Shown: piece by piece, positions 8,690 to 23,157 of the stretch | How the letters are laid out: each line of letters starts with the position of its first letter | How positions within the stretch are numbered: the first letter of the stretch is position 1 | NCBI GenBank assembly: GCA_043228905.1 | Contig: JBHGNT010000005.1 | Span: 22,072,001 to 22,136,000 of the forward strand | Direction: 5' to 3' | DNA: 64,000 nucleotides | DNA from: Azolla caroliniana | Lineage: Eukaryota; Polypodiophyta | Translations under genes and position numbers: made by a program | The notes under the pieces: generated by a model | What the model was told of the DNA's origin: nothing | The model's database searches: none | Seen by the model: the letters and a program-made list of their open reading frames with translations, nothing else

Positions 8690-11257
8690 CAATTGTTGAT
8701 TTTGTTTGCATGTTTAATTATGCTATTAGACAGTGATTTTCAAATTTTTACTTTAAATACTGGATTATAATCATGTTCAATCCTATACACTTTCTCTTTA
8801 TGAAACGTGGTAATGCATAATGTTGAAGCTTAATTTTTTGATTAATGGTTTCCATTACATGCTAAATTAAATAAAGATTTTTATCCACATTAAGCTAATA
8901 TGCATTTTTCCTATTATATGCTTAAATTTGACACTTTCATAGGACTCCATGAGTTTTCCTCCCCCCAACTCTTCCGTGAAGGGGAGAAATGTTCAATGTC
9001 ATGTTGCTTCATTACAAGTTTCTAGCTCAAAACAAGCATATGCCAAAATGCCAACTACATTAACTAACGTGTGACTACATTAACTACTTTACTAGATGCC
9101 ACTTTGGAATGTAGGGGGGTGCGAACTATATCACCTTCTTGTCTCTATTGAACAACTATATAATTGTCTAGGCAAAACAATTGTTGTCATTCCCAATAAC
9201 AAGTACCTTAATATCCCACATAGCATTATTCAGAAATCAGATTGATTCAAAACTTTACCAGTGTTAAAACTCTAAGTAGCATTATGATGGATCACACAAA
9301 AATCAAGCAGTGATATGTATTTATAGGTAAGTCCCCGAGCAATATTGGTTTTCATTTCCTAGAATTGCTCATCTCAAAAGAGAATTTTGTTTCTTCTTTT
9401 AAATCCATTGCATGATTTTATTCCCTTGTGCAAAGTTGTAGCATTCATGATGTGCATGTTGAGATACGCATTATGTTTCTCATTCTAATACAATCCTCCA
9501 CCTCGAAAGAACAAAAATGACAAACATTCTCCCAACAAATCCATTCCATTATTAGCGCATTTGTTTTATTCTAGTAACCATCATCACACACACACACATA
9601 CACACATTTATATATAGTAGCATCATTACATATGTTGAACATTCAACACAAAAATATGTATATGTTTCCCCGAAGTAGCGAATTTTATTAAGTAGACCTA
9701 AATGTTATAGCATGATATATTACTGACATAACTAGCCGATAAATGTTTAGAAACCATATACTCGCAACATTGAATGTACACTCATTTTTATAGGACAACA
9801 TATCTCTAGATGAAAATCTCTTTGGCCATGGTGTGCAAGGGGCTGACTTTTAAGTTATGTGTAATGTGTAATGAGAATTACCTGTTTTATACACAACTTC
9901 ATATAAATGAGAAGATTGTAAGGTGAGCATGTTAAGGTGTTTCGATACAAACATGTCAACAAGTACATATCATGTGCACAAACAATCAATCATGTTTGTT
10001 TAGTTCCTAGTGGTGAGTTTGTAAAACGTTTTGAAGAGATCCTTGGTTCTCTTCTTATAGAAAATAATCAATACTTATGCTTTCTTCCTTTGGCATGTTA
10101 ATTAAATATGTTTTCTTCTCCAAAGGTTGGAAATTATGTACAAGACAACATTACAACTTACAAGTAAAGAAAATGTGAAGCATCAAACCTTCCACACTCA
10201 TAACTCAATAATGCTTGAGTCCTTCATATTGAAAAGAGGCGTACCTTAACTACGACAACATGATTGATACTTGGTAAATTTTCTAGATGAAAAAGAACTA
10301 CTTTTACAAATTATGTGTCTATTTTCCTCTTGCCATAATTCATTGAATATCTTAATCTAAAGCATCAGCTCTACATGTTATGGAGAAAAATACATGTACA
10401 ACAGGCATATCCATTCCTTTTATATTCAATTTATGTGTTTGAAGAAAGAGTGGATATTGTACCAGCATAACAACACTTTTTGCTTTTAAACCAGAGCTAA
10501 TCATACATATGAAGTATCCATAACAACACTTTATGATGACAGATAGGATCTTGCAAACCCACACAAACATGACAAGTGTCGACAATTTGTCCCATAAAAC
10601 TATTAAAAGTGTCCCTTGTATAAATGGTAGTACCAATATATACCCTTGCTAATAATGAATAGTTGGATCTCTTACTTTTTGGTGTGAGGGCATTTTTAAT
10701 AATTTAACACTTTGTTTTTCATTAGGGGCTATATACTATTATTAGGGGTAGAGTTGATATTATCCTTTCTATAAATTCAATACAAAACAATGACCGTTGA
10801 GTCATTAGAGCTAAAACTATGGATATGATTATCTATGGGCAATAATTCTAATGAGTTTGTGAAAAGCATGTGAATAAATTAAACATATAAATGACACTTG
10901 AAATTCACATGAACTCAATGTTAGAAGTAAACAACTAAAAGTATTGTTCATGTATAAATGTTACATACCTAATGTTCAGATTGTCTTAAGATCTTGAAAG
11001 AAAATTGATGGATGTAGGATCTAAATTTCTAGAGGAGCATGACATATGGATTTGGAGATATGAGTCATCCATCGTAGAGGGAACACAGTTTCAATCTAGA
11101 ACAAATATTAGTTGAGGAAATCATTGAGTTTTTCACTTGAATGCTTGCATTTCATTTTCAATCAAAATGTGAAAGGGAGTTGGTTGTTTCAATACTGGTG
11201 GGCACGTCAAGACCCATAATATTGTTCTTCATAATTGTTTATAAACTAACCCATGTC
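8690..11257. other. AT-rich intergenic stretch
   Basis: No supported gene or element was seen. A short (CA)n run lies at 9585-9598. Open frames here are short and show no protein character. Its right end would hold the 3' untranslated region of the purine permease gene. Confidence 0.5.
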
Positions 11258-13660
11258 CTAGGGTATTTGCATGACATGTTTTGTAGAGTGTTTTTTGGTT
11301 AATTTATGGCGAGCGTACCCATCATAGATGTAAGAGAGGAAACCCCATATAGAAAGGACCATGGAAATACCTTTAAGGAGAGAGAAGGTGTCCCCGAAGA
11401 AGATGATAGCAAGGATAGGGAGGATAGGAATCATGGCAGTCATGAATACACAAGACATAAGGGACGAAGAAAGAAATATGATTCCGGCGCCACCCAATAA
11501 GTACAATTCCCATCCTATGGCCGACCAGAAGAGTGTCATGATATATGCAATGACCCCACTATCAAATTGTGTAGCCTCTTGTCCAATCGCTGAGAAATCA
11601 TTGCTTGCCCACATACCCACAAGGGAGCATATCGATGCTACAATTGAGATGCCGATTTGTACTTCTAAGACTACGGCAAAGCTCTTTCCCCTTTTGTTGA
11701 CACCAACATTATGTTGATTATTGTTATCAAACTCATTGTGTTCATCACCTAGCAACAATTAATTATAATTCCATTACGTAGGAGAATCATCATGATAAAT
11801 GCAAAACATTGTTTATACCACTTATTCATGTAGTTGAATGTATTTAGAATAGATGTGAAGTAAAGAATGCTTCGGGGATGATGGTTTATCACATCAAGTG
11901 TAGTAAATCTCATGACAAAACCTAAGGACTAATAAACATTGAAAGGAATACTAAAGGAGGCTAGACTTCATCAGTGCACATCATTCCTTGAGCCTTTACT
12001 TAAGCCTATTTATACATACATGTACATATTGATCTACATCCATTTTACACTTTGTTGGAGATTAAATTTTCTATGATTGAAAGATATTATGAAGTAAAAT
12101 AGCTTATATTAGGCGTAGTTTTGAACTTGGATTCTAGGTTTGAATGATTGTGTCTTACTTGTGCTTAAACTCGAAACTAAGCTTGAACATGTCTTGTTTG
12201 AGTGACTATGACATGCTTCAAAAGATCAAGGTTGTTTGTCCCAAAGCATCATCGGTGTGCATGCACGTGCATGAGTTGACACACATGTATGTGTTATCTA
12301 GTTGGTCCCAGTTTTAGATCGAGCACTATAGTTTAGGGATAGCTAGGCCTTTGCAAGACAAACACTATAGTATTGAGAAGCTTCTAATAAAGATATTGAC
12401 CAACTACTCATAGAAGACTAGGATTGTTCCAATCAAACTTTGCTCACTGTCATTTGGTACAAAAAACGTATTCTTGATTTTCATGCATGCCCCTAACCAA
12501 TGCACAATGCTATAGTAGAATTAGATTGACTTAAATAGTTGTAGATAGCACATGCACCCCCAAGGAGTTACTTTATGTTGTCAGTAAACATAGCATATTA
12601 AGTGATTGTCGAATCCATGTGAGGGTTCCCTAAATAGCTTGTGGCAATTTGTTCATATATCAAATGGTACATGATGTGTGTTGGGGTATTTGTTCTTGTT
12701 TTAAAGCTACGAAATGCTAAAAAGAATGTGAGTCGCGAGGCTCGAACTCGAGCCATGGACCATGATACCAAATGAGAACCTATTTGCCATTCGACACTTG
12801 CCCCTTTAAAAAATTGAGAGAATGCAAGCTTCACCTAAATAAACCTACTTGAAGTAGAGCAACAACATTTCCTATATATTAAAAAATTTAGGATTTAAAG
12901 TTTTACCTTTCATGTTGGTCATCGCCTCTTCGATGTCACGATTGTCGTCCTCCTCCTCATCATTATCGGTAGGGGGCATGAGAATAATGTGTTTTCGGAA
13001 GGTGAGCTCAATGAGGGTGAGGAGCAATGCAAAGATCGCGGATGCAGCGATCGTCACTACGAACCCAAGGAGGTATTGGGCATGCGAGGTCCCAATGGGC
13101 CGGTCGGACGCGGAAGTGACAGCCAAGATGACGGTGGCGGTCGAGATGACAACGACCGCATTGATGGCCGCGGGTGAGAGCCGGTGTCCGGCAAGTGCGA
13201 ACGCAAACACGGCATTGAAGGCCAGTTGAGTGGAGCAAAGCAAAGAGTTGGTCGACACAGGCAAGTAACTCATCCCTAGGGAGTACAACAAGTTGTCGAC
13301 CACGGTGAGTAGGCCAAGGCCCGCGTATGTGGCGGCCATCGAAGAGGTTAATAATGCGGTGGTCGGCCTCGTGCCTTGCTTCCAATGGCACACAGCCAAG
13401 AGCGGGAGCGCAGCCGGCCAACCCGCACTTTCGATCCATGTGTACAACCACCTCCTGGAGCCCCCATGCACAAAATAGTACCTCCCTAGCAAGGATGCAC
13501 ATGACAAGCCCACTACCAATGCCACACTGCTGGCCAGCATGAGTGCCCAATATCTCCATTTCCTACCGAAATATGTCCTTGTCCTTGTCCCTTCTTCGAA
13601 CCCAACGCTACCTCTTTTTGCTTCGACAATGCCGATTGTATTTGTCATAGTTGTCGCCAT
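11258..13660 (-). CDS. Purine permease-like transporter, two exons
   Basis: Exon 1 (13660-12907) and exon 2 (11748-11258) join at donor AAAG|GTAAAA and acceptor TTGCTAG|GTGATG in matching phase, giving about 414 residues, slightly longer than typical PUPs. Exon 1 shows family hallmarks: LLGRYYFVHGG followed by W and ESAGWP, then GLLTVVDNLLYSLGMSYLPVST and TQLAFNAVFAF. Exon 2 supplies the last four or so membrane segments, including VWSAIGW-like and LPILAIIFFGD stretches. PUPs are plasma-membrane or tonoplast carriers of the drug/metabolite superfamily that move purines, cytokinins or related compounds with protons; the substrate here is unknown. I favour the ATG at 13660 (MATTMTNT); an in-frame ATG at 13741 would add 27 residues. 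A 45-residue charged loop straddles the intron. Intact as far as can be seen. Confidence 0.85.
11749..12906 (-). other. Intron of the purine permease-like gene
   Basis: An intron of 1158 bp with canonical GT (12906-12905) and AG (11750-11749) ends. Inside, around 12780-12720 on the minus strand, TTGGTATCATGG is followed by GAGTTCGAGCC, which resembles a B box or a decayed tRNA-Met primer site. This may be a SINE or small LTR-element remnant but is too weak to name. Confidence 0.7.
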
Positions 13661-13741
13661 CTCTTCTCTCGTTGTCCCCCCTCTAGGGCTGCTTTCTTCT
13701 TCCCTACATGCACACACTCCCCAAGTGAATGTTAGGACCAA

Positions 13742-16700
13742 GCCAACCTATTGTTCTCGACAACATAGGCTTACTTACACCTATGGATAAATCCGAGACT
13801 ACATACCCACATGAACACCCAAGATGTTAACTATCCCTCGACTAGCCTTACTAGTCGTTCATCATCGGGGCAGTTCAAGCTTCATGATGACCCCATGAGT
13901 TGAAACTTGACTAGCTTAATCCATGTAAAGCTAAACCTAACTACCTAAGAACTCCATCATTACTCTCAAATCCAACATGTAATGTCTGCACTCATGCATG
14001 TCCATAATTGTTCTCGTTAATGTGAGGCTCAACATTGCATTGAATGTTATGTGTTCACTTGGGTGTAAGCTTGCTTAGGTTGTATAATAACTAAAGAGTA
14101 GATGATATGGTCATTTGATGCCTAGGTAGCTACCAAAGTTTTCATGTGGTCATAACCATCCATGCCCATATTAATAGGTGGGGGGAAACCCCCGACGTGG
14201 CTCCTAGTTGGAACATATGATATTGTTAGTGTGTTAGCTTTCTTAGGGCTTTTTTTGAGAAAACTTATTCCTAGCATGGGCCACTTGTTTAGAATCGGAC
14301 ATTACCTTTTTTTACGACCAAGTTTCATGACGCGTGTATTTAGTACACCTTATCAGATTTGACAAAGTGAATCACACATGTTTGTTGAAAGTTAAGATGT
14401 GATGCACATGATTAGCATGGGTGGTGATGAAGAAAATGAAAATATGTTTTCTTTCCATGTGCCACCTAGCTAGCCTAGTGATAAAAACCCAAAAAGGCTT
14501 CCTTCTATGTCCCACCTAGATACTTTGTAATCACGAATATTGTTTCTTTTCGGTAGATTTTATTCTCATACATTTTCATAAAAGGGTAAGTTTGCATATG
14601 ATGCTCTTTTTAAAGCTTCGATAAAATTGGTGCCCACCTTTTCAGGAAGACAGTAGAAGAATTTTCCATCGACCATATCTTCATAAAATCTCTTCATACC
14701 CATGGAAAAAGTCTACTAGCATGGACAATAAAATTATTATAGAAAATGACTGATACATAATGGCGCTAGGATTGGCAAACCACCAGGTCTATTTGCTCTT
14801 TAACCAGGAAACTAGGGTATACTCTATTCTAAGAATCACTTCTGACCTTTGTACTGCCATTAATATGTTTAGTGGAACTACGACTCTTATCGTATTCAAC
14901 ATTGTATGTAAAAAAGAGTAAGCTTTTCCTTTAGGCATAATACTAGAGTTCGGAGAGTACCGATATTCGCAAAAATTATGGGTTTATGGACCTTCGCTTC
15001 AATACCGTATTCATGTATTAACATTTTTTAAAGAAGTTTGACCTTTAAAAATCATCGTTCAAAATGTCTAGCCTCCTAAACTGCATCTAAGCTAGAATTC
15101 TTACACCCACTACATGTAAGTTGTCCCAAAGAGCATCAATTTAGCTAGTACTCACTATCTATGCTACAAATTCTTGAGTAAAAGGTACCCAAACGTCACA
15201 TGGCCCCCAACATTCACATCATTACATCTCTGCAAATTCTACATTTAAAACATATAAAACTAGCAACGGGGATCCCCAGTCGTAAGCACTCTGCAAACCT
15301 AAATATAAGCCTATTGTCGTTTTCAAATGGATATGTTGGCGTTAGAGGGTGTAGTGTTTCATGTGGCATGGACTCCCTTAGACTTATTAGACCTATTATA
15401 GTCCTACATTACTATTTACTAGATTAAAAAACATGAATAAAGACATGGGTACAATTTAGCATTGATGTGTCTTCTAGAAAAACGTGAAACGTTTTATATA
15501 CATACGTGTTCTAAGGGGGTAAACTAATTGGATTTGATATTCAACGTAGTCATTATGCACATTAGTTAGACTAGAAATACCCGATTTATTATTGGATCCA
15601 CCACTTAGATAACTTCCCAATAGTAAAAATGTAGCATTTACTCCCTTCTTGTTAGAATGCTCACTGTTGTGTCTAAAAGTTATAAACTTGGTGTAATCTA
15701 TGGTTTGAAATTGATTTCGTTGAACCATTGCCTTCTCAAAGTTCTAATTCTTTCGTTTATAAATCGGAACGTGTGTGTGGGTAGTTAGAACTTAGAAGAG
15801 TTGTAAACTTCACCTGATTGTTTGAAATTGATTTCTTGCAACAACTCAAAGTCCACATCCATTGCAACATAAATTGGAAACTATGCATTACTTGGTAGCT
15901 AAATACTTATGGATCATGGTAAATAATGATAAATAGAATAAAGTGGTAGTAAGACATATACAACATCGATGACAAAGTAGTATTTACATGCATGCATCAG
16001 ACATCTTGGTATCTACTATCACCTTTAAGAACAATTATTTAGCCGACATGTTTGACAACTTACATGGCAGCATACATATATACAACATGAAAATTCAAGA
16101 CTTGAGTTACACTAAATTATGATCATCATCTTCACAATTCTTTTCAATATATTAACTCAAAGAACTTTGATTATTCGTTAATTTCTAGCCCATTGTGAAA
16201 TGAGAGTGAGACAGAACTCCAAACTTTTATATAAACATTGATTGACATCTTAGTGCCACAATCAACACAATACGCATATAATCTTTTAATAGTAGTTGAG
16301 TAGACACATGAGGGTAGATTATGGGAACATTATATTTGACCTAGTAAATTACCTTTCAAAATGGTCAAATGGCTACTAAGCAACATAGAAAAGAAAACTA
16401 TGCTATCTAAATTAAAGAAATTTATATGATGGGGTCCAATGAGGATGGCAAGACTTGGAAATAAAGTGGCATAGCAACAAATTATGTGGACCTCTTCTAG
16501 GTGAAGAAACTATGTGCCGAATATCTAAGGGTTAAACGATCAACTTAAAATGATAGAACATGGAAATGTACACGTTCATTTAAAAAATGTGCACATTTTC
16601 ATTATAGAAGCACCTCACTATGGAAAAGTGTTAATTCATTATCTTTCATATGGAGCATTCCAGGGAAGACACTTTGAAATGGGAAATGGATTGATTATAG

Positions 16701-17806
16701 AGAATAGAAATATGGCATGATGAGGCAAATTATTTCTTCATATGGATGAACTAATGTGGTGGACATCAATGAAAACACATTGACGTATGTGGGCAAATCA
16801 TCATATATGTATGATATATGATGAATGAACAATATGAGGAGAATTCTGTTGATAGTAATTAAAAACCGAGTTACGTACAAACAATGATGATTAGCATCAC
16901 ATGGACTCATCTTCATGGTGCACATAAGGTCATTGAGGAATGCTTGTAGTTGGGACCCATCTATCCCTATGGTTACCCCTTTTAATGTATTAAACCTTAG
17001 TTTTTAATAATGCATAATATGGTATCAATTATAAGTTTAACATCCTATAGGTGCAATATGACACACATGTAGTTATTATTGATATAAATCAGAGATACAT
17101 ACATAGAGAGGGAGAGAGGGAGAGACCTGTTTGTTGACCAAATATTAGCCTTCTTGTGTTGATTCGTTAATCAATGCAAATTTTGTTCTGAATGAATAAA
17201 TTCATCACAATCATTCATCCATATAGTTTGTTCCCCCATATGCTTAAAATCGTCACATGTTGGTATTAGTAACGGAGACTCCACCATTGCCTGTTAATGT
17301 GTCTTGTAGTCTTTCTTGTAGAGTTTTCATTAACTATCCTTAAGAAGCCTACACAACATAGGGTGATGTTATGATTGTGGGAAACTCATACAAGTACAAT
17401 ATAAAGATAAATAAATAAAAGATATATAGTGAATCATATTGGAGATTGCAGGTCGATGATATATGATATAATTGAGGAGAGAAATATAATTGTTAGTGTT
17501 GTAGTAAACTTTGGTGATTGATGAACAGACACACATATACTTACAGAAAGGTTATTTATATATTTTCGAATAGTTGTGTAGGATGTTAATTGTATTGGCA
17601 CTAGCCTGATTCATGTGGGTAGAGTGAATGCATAAATAATATATGTATGTATATATGTGTATTTATAGTGAAGTTATTATGATTGAAGCGGATAGTATGG
17701 TTACTAGGCTCCTTTGTGTGGGTTATTATAGTAGTGTGGGTTTCCTAGTTGGATGAGGGTATGGCTCAACTAGATAGAGATAGAGAACTTGTTTGTGTGT
17801 GTGTCT

Positions 17807-17849
<43 letters not shown>

Positions 17850-20800
17850 GGGGCTTTTGAAAGAGATGTGGGGCTAAATGTAGCATAGATTGTTAAAAAC
17901 AACCAACGGTGTGTAAATCTCTTTTTGATATTTCCAAGGTTTCCAAATGTCGAGATAAGTAAACATAATCGTGGTAAGAAAAGTACCAATCTTAGGGTGG
18001 ACTTGGATCAAGATGGTAAAAAAATAAGGAACCCCATGGAGGTATGAGTAAATGTTTGGATGGAAATATAGGCTTCTACTACTACCTTGAAAAGTATAGA
18101 GATTTGTGCTATTCTTTCGAAAATTTTCACAATATTTAGCTTATTTTTGGTGAATATTGAATGCAATTCCTTTTTCTTTTCTTTAAATTGGGCGAATCTT
18201 TGAAAACCATATTGGTCATAAAAATAGTTAGAATTTCCCAAAAATAACCATTTATCGATCAATGGAGAGCGTGATTATGTGTAGCCCTCCTCTTTTGTTT
18301 TTGTTCCCCCTCCCCCACATTTGTCTATTGATGTATAGTAAGGTTCTTTTTGCAACAAGCCAAAACATAACACTTTAGCAAATGCCTATCTCCAATTGGA
18401 GAGGATAAAGTTTCTCTTCACCTCCAAAACTCATAGATTTTGTGGATGTGATTAGCACCTGAAACATTAAATGTACTCATGTGAATTTGGCTACATGGTT
18501 TCTACTGCTGCCATGTCCTCCTTTATTCTAAAACTATAAGGATAGGAAAAGAGAGATAAACATGAGAAAATAACGGGAACCATAATAATGTATATTGGCT
18601 CATACATGGTGCATGGATATAAGATATGTATGCACAGTGCAAATGATTTTGTGCATCATCACATGTATAGCATGTGTGTGTGTGTGTGTATGTTCCTGTA
18701 TTTCTCATGCATTCGGCATTTTGAAGTGAGAACCCAATATGCTTGAATGAGCTACATATTTGATTGAATGGATTAAACCCCCTCTTGATTATTCTTATCT
18801 TTGACTTCATTGCAACATGGAAACATTACGTAATGTGCATGCGCACTTGGTCTTCATCTTTTCGGATTATACGAAACTATTTCCTAAAGTTGTTCACATG
18901 TCCCCTCCTAGCTCCACATGGAAGTTCAATGGATCATGTATTCTAAACTTGTCTCACGTCTACTTATTAATGGCATGTCACAAGGGACGATTTGTCAAGA
19001 TCACATGCATTCTTCATATGTGTTAAGAATGACACAAGCCCCATGATATAATGAACATGATGAGATGACCTAACTTCAAACTTGTCACATTTCTCCTCTT
19101 GCCATCATAGTTAAAGTAAAGATTTTGCAAGATCTTCTAATAAAAAGAACATTGTTGGCCTTGTGATATCTTTGAACATTTAAATTTCATTATTGTCTTT
19201 CTTACGATTTCATCGATCTCCAAACTTCAAAGCATACTATTTGAAACCACACCCTTGGACTTACGAAATATATCTTGGAGATTTCAATAGCATGCGTCTC
19301 TTTTTCAGCCTAGATGAATAATCCATATCTAGCATCACACATTGGTGAAATCAAAAGAAACGTTGTCATAACTACATCTTGATTCTACAGTATGCGAACA
19401 AAACAACTTTTTCTCATGTTTTCATAAATATTTTATTTGGTAGGTGTTTCTATTCCATTTGTTTCTTCATGACTATATGCCATCAAAACTAGATGATGTA
19501 ATATTTTCACATTCTAGCCTAAAACGTATTTATATTTCCATTTGTTTTGATGCTCTTGCATATAATCATTTACTTACGTCTCCCAGATTAAAAATCCCAA
19601 ATGTGAACACTTAAATGTGACGAAGCTTATATGAGGAACCTTTGTAGCCTACATAAAGCACTATGTTTCAATATTCCATTATTCTAGCAATAATATCTCA
19701 TGTTCTATACTAGGATTGGGGAATTCCTAATTGTTGGACCTCCTCAATTAATCTAATCTCGCCCCTTTCCTATGCACATTTCACTTAGAGCTTCTTGATT
19801 TGATTTAAAAAGCGCATGATTTCGTCATTGTTCACGCTTCCATAAGTCAAGTAGAGTTGGTTTGGAGGAGACATCAAATCTAGAACAGTGACAACTTAAA
19901 AAGGACTCGTCCAAGAATTTCCTAAATTCCTGTTACTCATCAATATGTTAATGTTATAAGTTATAACATATCATTTTTTTCTTCTCGTGATATTGTTGGA
20001 TTCATGAAAGAGATTTGATGTGCCTCACATCTTTTGAATTCCAAAGTGTATTAAAAAGAAATAGACATTTAAACATAAGCCATCTTCTACTCATAAATCT
20101 GAAAACACACGTTTCTCGAAAAGAAATACAAAGAATAAACGATCGAGGAGATCCGTTGCTATAATCTTAATCCAAGACCAGCAAGTAAGGTTGTTCCCAT
20201 GGCTTCGTCTTTTCCTTTAGTAGTTAAAGTGGTGATCCTATTCGTGGTACTACTTTTTATTGTCAAGTTATTAAATAAATTTAAGAGTGTATATAACATT
20301 ATTTCATTTCGCTAAGATTTGAACCTATGTTCCAAAATGATTTATTGGAATGTTTACACAGGTTGAATATGCGAGTAGATGTGCGACTTTCCCCGTCAAT
20401 ATACTCAGCATATTGTAAAGTGAGATATTCCTTTCGGCAATCATGGAGTTCATGTTTCTCAATCAATAAACATAAAGACTATTGCAAGAGACTAAATCGA
20501 TTATGGTTTACATTCATATGATGTACAAATTCTTTACGCTCGCTATCATTTGCACAACTTTATGCTCGCCAATTGTGTTTTTTCGACGGACTCAACATTC
20601 GCAACAAATCAAGATGTGAAGGGTGACATTATCCAACATACTACAACAAATCAAAATGTGATGGTGTCATTGTTGTAGGAAAAGATGTTGCGAGTTTCTT
20701 TCCCCACCATCACCATAATTCGTGAAACATTGTTTGATGAGCTCTGTGTTATTGTGAGGTTATAATACGAACAACAAGGAGCCAACTATATAATACATCA

Positions 20801-22970
20801 AATTTAAAATACCAAAAGCATTCAAAATATCTTCATGCAATATTGTGGTAACAAACTATCTACCTTAACCTTTTGTCAAGTATATAATAGATGAATAATG
20901 TTTGTCGGTATGAGGGAGACGCTTACATATATATATCTCTCTTTCTCTCACTGTATATTTTTCTTTAGTAATCCAAGGACATTAGTACAAATCACTATGC
21001 AAAATTTAGAGTTGTACGCGTAACTTTGTAGTCAATGGGAGGCAAGTTTGTCAATTCAGTTCCCTCTCTCTACACATTAAAGTTCCAACGGGATCCGCTT
21101 ATCCTTTGCACATGTCCATGCTTCATTATTAAGTTTTATTAGATCCTACAAGATCCTCCTTGCCCATACCTACCCATTCTAATGAAACTATCAATCTATC
21201 CAAAGCCCTATTTAATAAATTCATCAATCATTGTCAATCCAATGCTTTGCACATGTTAGTATGGTTGTCTAAAAGAGATTCCTATGAACACACTATGAGT
21301 TACATTTATTCTGACTTTAACTTCTTTCCTAGGATCTTACATCCGATTTTTCCAATCTTTAGATTGTAACTACCATTCATTTGGATATTTGCATATTTTG
21401 GTATTAGTATTAATTGTTAACATCTTATTATATCTAATTTTGGAGGCCCTTAAGTGTTTGTTCTTAATTACTGTAAAAATAATGGCACGTTCATTAGGTT
21501 AGTAACTATAAAACCCAATTCGCCAAGGTTGGGACATCATATTTGAGTGGCCAAAGTGAGCCATGGGAACATAAGAGCATAGATGACCTCAACATTGAAT
21601 GTTTGGTATGTGTACCTTTTCTTTGGGTATTTACATATTTGGATGTACGTATTCAAACATTACAATCAAATCTCCACAATTTATTGTATCTAATTTCCTA
21701 GGCTAATATTTACCAACACACTCTACTATCTTGACTCTCACACTACATAGATAAGGGGAATCAAGTCGATGTTCCATGCAACATTCATTACGTGCTATGT
21801 CTCCTACACGTACTGTGCTATGTAGATTAACGGGATGTGACGTTGACAACACCCGTGAATTGATACTTCACCATTATGAGGGAGGGAAAAAAAGTAGGGG
21901 AAGGAGAGGTGAGAGCACAAGGTTAGACATGTAGGCACGAGTAGTGAATTGTGTGAGTGATTGAGAGGGCCTTCCTCCATAGCCTCCCTCAAGCGTGTGG
22001 AACAATGAGTTTTTCCTCCCCTTCACTTTTTCCTTCCCATTTCTTAGCATTGCATTTCACAAGGCAAAAATGCTCACGTCTTGCGAGAAATGTTGGTTTT
22101 GTTGAGCAAATGTTAAGTACACATTGGCAATCTTAAACAAAAATCAGAAAAAGGTCTTGTATTGTGAGTGTATAGCATCAAACCCATTGCTTGACATGTT
22201 GCACACGAAAGAGCAACACTTGCACTACGACATCATGTTTACATACCCACCTTTTATGATGAATCTACAAGGATTGTTTCATGAAGACCAAATATGCACA
22301 CAGCTCACTCAAATGCGGTAGAATGCTTTCGGAGCAGCCATTGGTAAAAAGGTGTTAGAGGCTATGTATCGTGGTTAGCACATCATGTCTTTCGTTGAAA
22401 CCCTAGAGATATAGAAGAAGACAACTTGGAAAAATATTCTTGAAGCCATGGCCACACGGAGTCCTTATGAGATGCCGAAAGTTGTAGAAACCTGCCCGAG
22501 CAATTGGAAGGTCTGAATGCAAAAACAGTTGGAACATTCCATGTGCTTAGAATAATTCCAATATGGAAATGGAGTATGGCAAAGAGCTTGCTTGTGACTA
22601 CATAATTTAATCATACCGAACTAAGGCAGGTAAAACCAAAGTACGAGCAGATGCAATAAGTTGCATGTAACTTGTACTACATTTTGGTAGTAAAACATAG
22701 ATCAATGTATTGTGAGGGCTCAAAAAGACCAGCAATCTAAAGCTAGAAGCCTTCTGCATACAATAGATAATTGTTTGATGTTTCTCTAAATGTTGATATG
22801 GACCTTGTTTTGTTACATGAAAAAAATAAAATGTAGAAAACAACTAAATACAAAAAGAGCTGGCACATTATAACCAAAAAATAAAAAAAACAATTTGTAA
22901 ACACTGGATACAAATTGCAAAAATTTGGTACAATTTTCCAGAAACAAAAAATCAAGTCTTCTTGGTGAAA
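13742..22970. other. Long AT-rich intergenic region
   Basis: No gene or classifiable transposon was recognised in about 9 kb. All open frames are short (under 100 codons) and lack domains. A (GA)n microsatellite lies at 17811-17846 and a short (TG)n near 18671-18688. Old, unrecognisable transposon sequence is the likely source of most of it. Confidence 0.5.
17811..17846. repeat. (GA)n microsatellite
   Basis: About 18 uninterrupted GA units. Confidence 0.9.
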
Positions 22971-23051
22971 ATGGCAGACTTTTGAAGAGGATGTGTTTGT
23001 TTGTCTGTATTCATCCTATAGTTACTCTATGGCAGACTTCTGAAGAGGATG

Positions 23052-23111
<60 letters not shown>

Positions 23112-23157
23112 GTTGGTTGGTTGGTTGGTTGGTTGGTTTCATCCTGTAGTTACTCTA
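22971..23157. repeat. Duplicated segment with (TTGA)n(TTGG)n expansion at the 3' end of a gene
   Basis: A 58-bp unit (22971-23028) begins ATGGCAGACTT, has TGTTTGTTTGTCTG in its middle and ends TTCATCCTATAGTTACTCT. A second copy starts at 23029 with the same ends, but its middle is replaced by about 13 TTGA units (23053-23104) and about 9 TTGG units (to 23138). The second copy's end contains the stop codon of the minus-strand gene next to it (23157-23155). Confidence 0.8.

Noticed and set aside
12720-12790. Possible SINE or primer-site remnant in the permease intron
   Set aside because: The B-box-like GAGTTCGAGCC and TTGGTATCA are present, but no A box at proper spacing and no element ends; mentioned only within the intron entry.
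13008-13559. 183-codon minus-strand open frame overlapping exon 1 of the purine permease gene
   Set aside because: It is an out-of-frame shadow of the permease exon with Cys/His/Arg-rich, domain-free sequence.
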